Source of the DNA: Acidobacteriota bacterium
Lineage (GTDB): Bacteria > Acidobacteriota > UBA4820
Reading direction: 5' to 3'
Length of the DNA stretch: 64,000 nucleotides
Assembly (NCBI GenBank): GCA_029559035.1
Contig: JAKQCT010000065.1
Location: 121,346 to 185,345, forward strand
The notes beneath the pieces are model-generated. The model searched no databases. It worked only from the letters and a program-made list of their open reading frames with translations, and had not been told where the DNA came from. The stretch's first letter is position 1. Each line of letters opens with the position of its first letter. A program made the translations under genes and the position numbers. Shown piece after piece: positions 56,441-64,000 of this stretch.

Positions 56441-57718
56441 TCAGGAACCGCCGCCCGAAAGCCCTTTCAGGAAAACGTCGTTCGAATCGTACTCCCCGAG
56501 CTTCTCGAGCAGTAGCTCCATGGCTTCCACGGTGGAGAGCGGGTTCAGGATCTTCCTGAGGATCCACATCCTGTTCAGCTCGAAGGCGCTCGTGAGGAGC
56601 TCTTCCTTCCTGGTCCCGGACTTGTTGATGTCTATGGCGGGGAAGACCCTCTTGTCGACGAGCTTCCTGTCGAGGTGGATCTCCATGTTGCCCGTTCCCT
56701 TGAACTCTTCGAAGATTACGTCGTCCATCCTGGATCCCGTGTCCACGAGAGCAGTTGCGATGATCGTCAGGGAACCGCCTTCCTCGATGTTCCTCGCGGC
56801 GCCGAAGAACCTCTTGGGCTTCTGGAGGGCGTTGGCGTCGAGACCTCCCGAAAGGACCCTGCCGGACGGGGGAGTGACCGTGTTGTACGCCCTGGCCATT
56901 CTCGTTATGGAGTCTAGGAGAATGACCACGTCCCTGCCCATCTCGACGAGGCGCTTGGCTTTTTCCATGACCATCTCGGCGACCTGGACGTGCCTCGTGG
57001 GGGGCTCGTCGAACGTCGAGGACTGGACCTCTCCCTTCACCGAACGCTGCATGTCCGTGACCTCTTCGGGTCTTTCGTCTATCAGAAGGACGATGAGGTA
57101 GGCTTCCGGGTGGTTGGCCGTGATGGAGTGGGCGATCGCCTGGAGAAGCATCGTCTTTCCCGTTCTGGGAGGCGAAACGATGAGGCCCCTCTGGCCGAAG
57201 CCGATGGGGGAGATCAGGTCCATCACCCTGCCGCTCAGCTCGTCCTTGATCGTTTCCATCTTGATCCTGCGGTTGGGGTAGATGGGCGTTAGGCTGTCGA
57301 ACCACATCCTGTCGCGCGCCGCGGCAGGAGGGTCGAAGTTGATGGCGTCAACCTTGATAAGGGCGAAATACTTCTCGCCTTCCTTCGGCGGGCGCACCTG
57401 CCCGGAGATGGTGTCACCGGTCCTGAGGCCGAAGCGCTTTATCTGGGAAGGGCTGACATAGATGTCGTCGGGCCCCGCCAGGTAGTTGTAATCGGGCGCC
57501 CTTAGGAACCCGAAGCCGTCCGGAAGAGTCTCGAGGACCCCTTCGGCGAATATGAAGCCGTTCGCTTCCGCCTGGCATTTAAGGATCTGGAAAATCAGTT
57601 CCTGCCGCTTGAGGCTCGTGGCGTTCTCGATCTCGTATTCGCGGGAGAGCTTGAGAAGGTCCTGCGGAGCCATTTCGTGGAGCCTTGCAAGGTCGTGAGT
57701 GTCTGTACCCATTGTCAC
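56441..57718 (-). CDS. rho: Transcription termination factor Rho
   Basis: [72 protein letters not shown]. Confidence 0.98.
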   Translation of the reverse strand: MTMGTDTHDLARLHEMAPQDLLKLSREYEIENATSLKRQELIFQILKCQAEANGFIFAEGVLETLPDGFGFLRAPDYNYLAGPDDIYVSPSQIKRFGLRTGDTISGQVRPPKEGEKYFALIKVDAINFDPPAAARDRMWFDSLTPIYPNRRIKMETIKDELSGRVMDLISPIGFGQRGLIVSPPRTGKTMLLQAIAHSITANHPEAYLIVLLIDERPEEVTDMQRSVKGEVQSSTFDEPPTRHVQVAEMVMEKAKRLVEMGRDVVILLDSITRMARAYNTVTPPSGRVLSGGLDANALQKPKRFFGAARNIEEGGSLTIIATALVDTGSRMDDVIFEEFKGTGNMEIHLDRKLVDKRVFPAIDINKSGTRKEELLTSAFELNRMWILRKILNPLSTVEAMELLLEKLGEYDSNDVFLKGLSGGGS

Positions 57719-57808
57719 CTCTCTTGGAAAAAATAAAAACGATCAACAACAGTTTTGTTTTCGAACCCTAAAACATATTCAGAATCAAGGCCGGAATCTT
57801 CAAAAAGC

Positions 57809-60208
57809 TTAAAATACCTTCTCAACCCTTTGCGAGTCGTTCCTTTCCAGTGTCGGGGTCGGGCGGGGCAGGAAAGGGTCTTCGGTGAGGGCGATCCTTA
57901 GAACCTCTTCGAGCGTGTCGACGAAACGAAAGGTCATTCCATCCTTTAGCTTAGCGGGAACTTCTCCGATGTCCCTCTCATTATCTTCCGGAAGAATTAC
58001 CTCTGTGATCCCGTGCTGCCTGGCGGCCAGGACCTTCTCCTTGATGCCGCCGACCGGGAGGACTTTGCCCCTGAGGGTCAATTCGCCGGTCATCGCCATT
58101 ATATGACGAACGGGGATTTTTGTAAAGGAGGAAACGAGGGCGGTGGCCATTGTTATTCCGGCGGAAGGCCCGTCCTTGGGTATCGCTCCCTCGGGTATGT
58201 GGATGTGGACGTCCTGGAGTTTCATGTAGGTCTCAGAAAGGCCCATCCTCTTGGCGTTGCTCCTGATGAAGGAGAGGGCGGCCTTCGCTGATTCTCTCAT
58301 CACCTCGCCCATCTGTCCCGTCAATTCGAGATTGGACCTCCCGGGCATGAGCCTTGATTCCACGAGGAGCACTTCCCCCCCGTTCTGCGTCCAGGCCAGG
58401 CCTATCGCCACGCCGACCTCGTCGCCGTCCAGCACCTGCGTTTCCTTGAACCGCTCCAGCCCGAGCAGCTCCCTGGCTTTTTCCCCGCTGATCTTGATCT
58501 TCGGGTGCCTGCCGTCCCTGACGACCATGTGGGCGATCTTCCTGAAGATAGAAGCGACCTCTCTTTCGAGGTTTCTCACGCCGGCTTCCCTCGTGTATCC
58601 CGAAATGATGGCTTTCAGTCCGTCCTCGGTCATCTCGGCGTCTTTCGCGGTCAGCCCGGTCATTTTCATCTGTTTGGGGCAGAGATGGTTCTGGGCTATC
58701 GATATCTTTTCCGGAAGCGTGTATCCGGAGAAATTGATTACCTCCATCCTGTCGAACAGCGCCGCAGGGATCGAGTGGGTGATATTCGCGGTAGTGATGA
58801 AGAAGACCTGCGAGAGGTCGAACGGGGCGTCCACGTAGTGGTCCACGAATCCGGTGTTCTGCTCCGGGTCCAGGACCTCCAGGAGCGCGGAGGAGGGGTC
58901 TCCACGGAAGTCGGAGCCGAGCTTGTCTATTTCGTCAAGGAGAAAGACCGGGTTTCTTGTCCCGGCCCTCTTGACGAGCTGGATTATCTGCCCGGGAAAC
59001 GCTCCGATGTAGGTCCGTCTGTGTCCCTTGATCTCCGCTTCGTCCTTCACTCCGCCGAGAGAGAGCCTCGCGAACTCCCTTCCCATGCTCCTGGCGATAG
59101 ACTTTGCGATGGATGTCTTTCCTACGCCGGGAGGACCCACGAAGCAGAGTATGTTGCTCTTGTTCTCCTTGGAAAGCTGCCTTACGGCGAGGAATTCCAG
59201 GATCCTTTCCTTGGCTTTTTCGAGGCCGTGGTGGTCCTCGTCCAGTATCTTCTGCGCCAGCTTTATGTCCAGCCTGTCTTCCGAGGCTTTGGCCCACGGC
59301 AGGGCGGCAAGCCATTCGATGTAGGACCTCGAGACGGTCGCTTCGGCCGATATCGCGGGCATCAGCTCCAGCCTTTTCAGCTCCGAGAGGACTTTTTCTT
59401 TCGCAGCTTCAGGCATTTTGGCCGCTTCTATCTTGGCTTTCAGGTCATCGATGTCGGAGGTGTTGTCCTCCCTGCCGAGCTCCTTCCTGATGACCTTCAT
59501 CTTCTCGTTCAGGTAATATTCCTTCTGCGCTTTTTCAATCTGCTTCTCGACTTCCTTGTCGAGCTTCTGGTCGAGGTTGACGTGATCTATCTCCGTCAGT
59601 ATGGTTTTCCTGAGAAGCTTCAGCCTGTCGATGAGGCTATGGGTCTCCAGGATCTTCTGCTTGGCGTCTATGTTAACGGGGAGAGCCGACCCGACCTGGA
59701 ACGAGAAGGGCGCCGGGTCTTCGGGGCCAAGGGAAACCGGGGGAACCTCGTTCTGAGTGCCGGCAAGCTTCCGGGAGAGTTCTTCATAAAGCCGTTCCAC
59801 GTGCATCGCAAGTTCTTTGGCGGCCGTTCCTTGCTCCTCCCTGTCTTCGCAGGGGAGAAGCGACGCGTAGGGCGTTTCGGCGTCGAGAAGGAGGTCCGTC
59901 ACGAGCGCCCGTTCGATGCCTTCCACGAGGAGCTTGCTGTGACCGTTGGGAAGCTTGATCGAGTTGACTATCTTGGCTATCACCCCCACCTTGCACAGGT
60001 CCGCCTGCCGGGGCGTCTCCACCGAAGGGTCCTTCTGAAGGACCAGGAAGATCCTTTGAGATCCCTGCATCGCTTCCTCAACGGCGGCAATGGAGTTCTT
60101 TCTTCCCACCAGGAACGGCTTGACCGTCCCGGGGAATATGATCATGTCCCTGAGGCCTATGAAAGGAAGGATCCTGTGCCTGTCGATTGTCCGGTTCATG
60201 CTGTCCAT
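57809..60208 (-). CDS. lon: ATP-dependent protease Lon
   Basis: [55 protein letters not shown]; catalytic [15 protein letters not shown]. Confidence 0.98.
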   Translation of the reverse strand: MDSMNRTIDRHRILPFIGLRDMIIFPGTVKPFLVGRKNSIAAVEEAMQGSQRIFLVLQKDPSVETPRQADLCKVGVIAKIVNSIKLPNGHSKLLVEGIERALVTDLLLDAETPYASLLPCEDREEQGTAAKELAMHVERLYEELSRKLAGTQNEVPPVSLGPEDPAPFSFQVGSALPVNIDAKQKILETHSLIDRLKLLRKTILTEIDHVNLDQKLDKEVEKQIEKAQKEYYLNEKMKVIRKELGREDNTSDIDDLKAKIEAAKMPEAAKEKVLSELKRLELMPAISAEATVSRSYIEWLAALPWAKASEDRLDIKLAQKILDEDHHGLEKAKERILEFLAVRQLSKENKSNILCFVGPPGVGKTSIAKSIARSMGREFARLSLGGVKDEAEIKGHRRTYIGAFPGQIIQLVKRAGTRNPVFLLDEIDKLGSDFRGDPSSALLEVLDPEQNTGFVDHYVDAPFDLSQVFFITTANITHSIPAALFDRMEVINFSGYTLPEKISIAQNHLCPKQMKMTGLTAKDAEMTEDGLKAIISGYTREAGVRNLEREVASIFRKIAHMVVRDGRHPKIKISGEKARELLGLERFKETQVLDGDEVGVAIGLAWTQNGGEVLLVESRLMPGRSNLELTGQMGEVMRESAKAALSFIRSNAKRMGLSETYMKLQDVHIHIPEGAIPKDGPSAGITMATALVSSFTKIPVRHIMAMTGELTLRGKVLPVGGIKEKVLAARQHGITEVILPEDNERDIGEVPAKLKDGMTFRFVDTLEEVLRIALTEDPFLPRPTPTLERNDSQRVEKVF

Positions 60209-60224
60209 CGCGGCGGCCGCTTTT

Positions 60225-61466
60225 TCAGCCGACGTTCTCCATCACGACAATAGGTTCCGATTTCCTGAGGACCACGTCCTTGGTGATCACGACTTCCTTG
60301 ACGCTTTTCTGCGAGGGGATGTCGTACATGAGGTCAAGCATTATCTCCTCGAGGATCATCCTGAGGCCCCTCGCGCCGATCTCCCTGGTTATCGCTTCTC
60401 CGGCGATCGTGTCGATGGCCTCCTGGGCGAATGTGAGCTTTATCCCTTCCAGGTCGAAAAGTTTCTGGAACTGTTTGAGGATGGCGTTCTTGGGCTGGGT
60501 GAGGATCTGCCTCAAAGCGTCGACATCGAGGTCGTGGAGCGACGCGATGGTGGGGATCCTTCCCACGAATTCCGGGATCATGCCGTACTGGATGATATCC
60601 TGCGGCTGGACTTTTGAAAGGAGTTCCCACGATTTCTGCTTCTCGTTCATGGGAGGAGTGCCGCCGAAGCCTATGGAGGATTTGTGAAGCCGCCTCTCGA
60701 CGATCTTCTCCAGCCCCACGAAAGCGCCTCCGCAGATGAAGAGGATGTTCTTCGTGTCTATCGGGATGAACTCCTGGTGCGGATGCTTCCTTCCGCCCTG
60801 GGGCGGGACGTTGGCGACCGTGCCTTCCAGGATCTTGAGAAGGGCCTGCTGAACGCCCTCTCCCGAAACGTCCCTCGTGATGCTCGGGCTGTCTCCTTTC
60901 CTGGAGATCTTGTCGATCTCGTCGATATAGACGATGCCCTTCTCCGCGCGGGACTTGTCGCCGTCCGCGTTATTCAGGAGCTTCAACAGTATGTTCTCTA
61001 CGTCTTCTCCGACATATCCGGCTTCCGTCAGGGTCGTGGCGTCGGCTATGGCGAAGGGGACCTGAAGGAAATTGGCCATGGTCTGCGCCAATAGCGTCTT
61101 CCCTGTTCCTGTAGGGCCGATAAGGAGGATGTTGGACTTCTGTATCTCCACCTCGTCGGATTTCCGGGGAGGGGAGAATATCCGCTTGTAATGGTTATAG
61201 ACGGCGACGGCTATTCTTTTCTTCGCCTGCTCCTGGCCGATGACATAATCGTCCAGGTAGGTCTTGATCTCCTTGGGCTTGGGCATGGAGCCGTAGCTTC
61301 GCTCTTCCTTCTGAGACGGAAAATCCTCGGCGAGGATCTCCTCGCAGGTGTCTACGCACTCGTTGCAGATGAAGACGTTCGGCCCCGCGATCAGTTTCTT
61401 CACCTCTCTCTGGGATTTGTTGCAAAAGCTGCAGCGGTGCTCTCCGTCTGAGTACTTTTTAGTCAT
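60225..61466 (-). CDS. clpX: ClpX ATPase subunit
   Basis: N-terminal zinc finger [45 protein letters not shown]. Confidence 0.98.
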   Translation of the reverse strand: MTKKYSDGEHRCSFCNKSQREVKKLIAGPNVFICNECVDTCEEILAEDFPSQKEERSYGSMPKPKEIKTYLDDYVIGQEQAKKRIAVAVYNHYKRIFSPPRKSDEVEIQKSNILLIGPTGTGKTLLAQTMANFLQVPFAIADATTLTEAGYVGEDVENILLKLLNNADGDKSRAEKGIVYIDEIDKISRKGDSPSITRDVSGEGVQQALLKILEGTVANVPPQGGRKHPHQEFIPIDTKNILFICGGAFVGLEKIVERRLHKSSIGFGGTPPMNEKQKSWELLSKVQPQDIIQYGMIPEFVGRIPTIASLHDLDVDALRQILTQPKNAILKQFQKLFDLEGIKLTFAQEAIDTIAGEAITREIGARGLRMILEEIMLDLMYDIPSQKSVKEVVITKDVVLRKSEPIVVMENVG

Positions 61467-61483
61467 TGCACATCACCTCACTG

Positions 61484-62086
61484 TCACGGCTTCTTCTCAC
61501 CCTCTATTGTATGATGAGTGGAAATTTTGTCAATAAGGCCGTATTCGAGGGCCTTGTCCGCCGTCATGAAATTGTCCCTTTCGCAGTCGCGCCTGACCTC
61601 CTCCAGAGGTTTGCCCGTGTGCTTCACCAGGATGTTGAAAAGAAGTTCCCTCATCCTCAGGATCTCCTTCGTCTGGATGTCTATGTCGGTCGCCTGGCCG
61701 CTGGCTCCTCCGAGCGGCTGGTGCAGGAGGACCCGCGAATTGGGTAACGCGAACCTTTTCCCTTTTGTTCCCGCGGCGAGAAGGATGGCCGCCATGGAGG
61801 CCGCTTCCCCGATGCAGATCGTGTTGATGTCCGGCTTGACGAACTGCATCGTGTCGTATATCGCCAGGCCCGCCGTGATTATTCCTCCGGGGCTGTTGAT
61901 GTAGAGCCAGATGTCCCTCTGCGGGTCTTCCGCCTCGAGGAACAGCATTTGGGCTATCACCAGGTTCGCCAGGTGATCGTCGATCTCGTCGCCGATGAAA
62001 ATGATGTTATCCTTAAGGAGCCTGCTGTAAATGTCGTAGGCTCGCTCGCCCCTGTTCGTCTGCTCAACGACTATGGGTATCAGCAT
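61484..62086 (-). CDS. clpP: ClpP protease subunit
   Basis: [64 protein letters not shown]. Confidence 0.98.
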   Translation of the reverse strand: MLIPIVVEQTNRGERAYDIYSRLLKDNIIFIGDEIDDHLANLVIAQMLFLEAEDPQRDIWLYINSPGGIITAGLAIYDTMQFVKPDINTICIGEAASMAAILLAAGTKGKRFALPNSRVLLHQPLGGASGQATDIDIQTKEILRMRELLFNILVKHTGKPLEEVRRDCERDNFMTADKALEYGLIDKISTHHTIEGEKKP

Positions 62087-63353
62087 CTTTTCCTCCTTCG
62101 GCTTCCGCCCGCGCCGGTTCCGTATATTTGATCCCCGCTCGGCCTGCCAGCACCTCGAAGACCTTCTCCTTTGCGAGGTTGAACCTTATATCCTCGAGCT
62201 GGTTGTGCTTTTCCAGCATCTGCCGGACCTTCTCCGCGGGAGCGTTCTCCCTCGCGGCTATTTCCGTAATGACGCCGTTCAACTCATGGTCGGTGATCTT
62301 TACGCCTTCCTTTTCAATCAGGCCGCTGACGATGTAATACGCCCTGACCGATTTTTCTACCTCGGGCTTCTTCGCCTCTATGAGCTTGTCCCATTCTATG
62401 TTAGCTTTTGCGGGATCGATCCTTCTTCTGTGGAGCTCTTCCGCGACCCTGTCGATCTCCTGCCTGAGCCGGTTCTCCACGAGCGTGGGGGGGACGTCGA
62501 AATGAGTCCTGTCGAGAAGGACTGAAAGCAGCTTGTCGTCCCTTTCGTCCCTCTGCATGTGTTCGTTCGCGGCGGCGGCCTGTTTTTGAGCTGCATCCCT
62601 GAGCTCCTGTACGGTCTTGAACCCGCACCTGGACGCAAGTTCGTCGTCGAGGGCCGGGAGGGCCTGCCGGACTACTTTCTGGAGCGTTACGGCGTAAGTC
62701 CCGGCCTCGTGAGGACCGCCTTCGGGGACCACAATTTCGAAGGTGTCGCCGATGTTCCTTCCCGCCAGGGATTTTTCGAATAGATCCTCGCTTTCTCCGT
62801 GGCAGTGAAGGAAGACCTCCTTCGGTTCGGAGGCGCCGGCCTTGAGAAGCTTGGCGGGACAGAAATCTCCTTCTTCGACGGGACCTTCTTCCATGGTCTT
62901 GATGGACGCGTTCCTCTGCCTGAAGGAATCGACGATGGCGTCGACCTGTTCCGGAGTGGCTTCCCGCCTTGTCACCTCGATCTCGATTCCGTCAGTGTCA
63001 ATGTTCGGCACCTCGGGGAGGAGTTCGAAATAGACGGCGCCCGAGAAGCTTTCTCCCACTTTCAGTTCCGGTTCGTCCGCGAAGGGAGCGCCGAAAAGTT
63101 TCAGGTTCTCGCCTTCGACGATCTTGTCGGCGACGGTCCGCAGGAGCTGGTCCTTGAGCTGGGATGCGATGGGTCCCGCGAATTTCGACCTTACGAATTC
63201 GGCGGGGGCTTTTCCCTTCCTGAACCCGGGGACCTGGGCTTCCTTCCTGACCTCTTCAACGATGAGGGAGTAGGGCTCTCTCACCTCTTCCCAGTTCATG
63301 GCGTAACTGTATTTGTTCATGCAACCTTTTTTTTCCTCGAGCTTGAATTCCAT
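62064..63353 (-). CDS. tig: Trigger factor
   Basis: [24 protein letters not shown], three-domain layout, tig-clpP-clpX-lon order. 3' end overlaps the clpP start by 23 nt. Confidence 0.96.
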   Translation of the reverse strand: MEFKLEEKKGCMNKYSYAMNWEEVREPYSLIVEEVRKEAQVPGFRKGKAPAEFVRSKFAGPIASQLKDQLLRTVADKIVEGENLKLFGAPFADEPELKVGESFSGAVYFELLPEVPNIDTDGIEIEVTRREATPEQVDAIVDSFRQRNASIKTMEEGPVEEGDFCPAKLLKAGASEPKEVFLHCHGESEDLFEKSLAGRNIGDTFEIVVPEGGPHEAGTYAVTLQKVVRQALPALDDELASRCGFKTVQELRDAAQKQAAAANEHMQRDERDDKLLSVLLDRTHFDVPPTLVENRLRQEIDRVAEELHRRRIDPAKANIEWDKLIEAKKPEVEKSVRAYYIVSGLIEKEGVKITDHELNGVITEIAARENAPAEKVRQMLEKHNQLEDIRFNLAKEKVFEVLAGRAGIKYTEPARAEAEGGKDADTHSR

Positions 63354-63418
63354 TTTCCTGCTTGTCCTTTCTGTTCCCGCCTGGCCCTTCGGCAGTCCGT
63401 ATGCGGGTTTTGATATCC

Positions 63419-63495
63419 TGGCGCGCCCGAAGGGACTTGAACCCCCAACCTGCGGCTTCGAAGGCCGACGCTCTATCCAGTTGAGCTACGGGCGC
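63419..63495 (-). tRNA. tRNA-Arg (anticodon TCG), CCA encoded
   Basis: Minus strand GCGCCCGTAGCTCAACTGGATAGAGCGTCGGCCTTCGAAGCCGCAGGTTGGGGGTTCAAGTCCCTTCGGGCGCGCCA. Acceptor GCGCCCG/CGGGCGC, loop CTTCGAA. Confidence 0.93.
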
Positions 63496-63795
63496 AAAAA
63501 TTTAAAGATATTTTCTAACACAGTTCTGGGTTTAAATACAAGCAACAGAAGCCTTTTGCCGCGACCGTATTATCATCAAAAAATCATTATATCACATAGC
63601 TTTGCTTAAGGCAATGCCGTTCTCCAGGCATCGTGCTCTCTTCCGATCAGCACGGCACCGGATTTCAAACGGGAATGGCGGCTTCAAAGATAAAGATGGA
63701 CCAGCAAGACATCCTGCTGTTTCAGGAGACTTTGAGCCTCGGGAGAATCCCCACAATGGGAAGGGGGGGTGATTACTTCTCGGTCTGTATTAGTT

Positions 63796-63826
63796 GGCGC
63801 GAAAGGGGGGGACACGCCTTCAAATA
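63796..63826. repeat. 31-bp direct repeat, copy 1
   Basis: ggcgcgaaagggggggacacgccttcaaata, 3 mismatches to 63970-64000. Confidence 0.8.
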
Positions 63827-63969
63827 AACCGCCTGGCGGCAGTTTTTCGCAGGCCGCCTCTCGCCGCGCTCGCCTTGGCAATGCCAAACTCGCGCAAGGC
63901 TGCGGGCTTCGATCCCCCCACTCAGGCAAAGCAGTTTGCCTGCTCTTTCACTTCGAAGTCGGATCAGAT

Positions 63970-64000
63970 GGTGCGAAAGGGGGGAACACGCCTACAAATA
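63970..64000. repeat. 31-bp direct repeat, copy 2 (at the window edge)
   Basis: ggtgcgaaaggggggaacacgcctacaaata, 174 bp from copy 1. Confidence 0.8.

Noticed and set aside
58505-60253. 582-aa plus-strand ORF opposite lon
   Set aside because: Antisense shadow of lon, no recognisable motifs.
63684-63929. 81-aa minus-strand ORF at the window end
   Set aside because: Translates GC-rich repeat/decayed sequence (MPEWGDRSPQPCASLALPRRARREAAC...), with no protein-like features.

Overview
The window looks like bacterial chromosome. It has a GC-rich housekeeping backbone interrupted by an AT-richer accessory block (~3.1-15.4 kb), plus several very large secreted or signalling genes. Housekeeping content read from the ORF proteins: partial mtnA, ccmF and ccmE, coaD, HIT, RidA, UPF0210 plus ACT pair, Rel/SpoT, glmS, class II fumarase/aspartase, oppBC-like permeases, holA-like, speA, rho, lon, clpX, clpP, tig and tRNA-Arg(TCG). 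The most notable items are: (1) a CcmE whose haem-binding motif is CxxxY instead of HxxxY; (2) an MCP signalling domain fused to a family-5 solute-binding domain, both predicted on the same (cytoplasmic) side of a TM hairpin; (3) a soluble-adenylyl-cyclase (ADCY10)-like protein with tandem cyclase domains, P-loop NTPase and a repeat-rich helical tail; (4) a ~2270-aa secreted protein with a gingipain (C25)-like core, Ca-binding repeats and a TIG domain; (5) two secreted paralogues sharing a ~99% identical 3' module, including the 3'UTR, with a mosaic identity pattern that suggests gene conversion; (6) a helicase-less type ISP/IIG-like restriction-methylase next to a zinc-ribbon DUF4145-like gene; (7) a compositionally chimeric gene and a gene-tail remnant beside a palindromic element in the accessory block; (8) a TPPII-like subtilase. 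No CRISPR array, rRNA or intact transposase was recognised. All family calls come from reading motifs; no database search was run.
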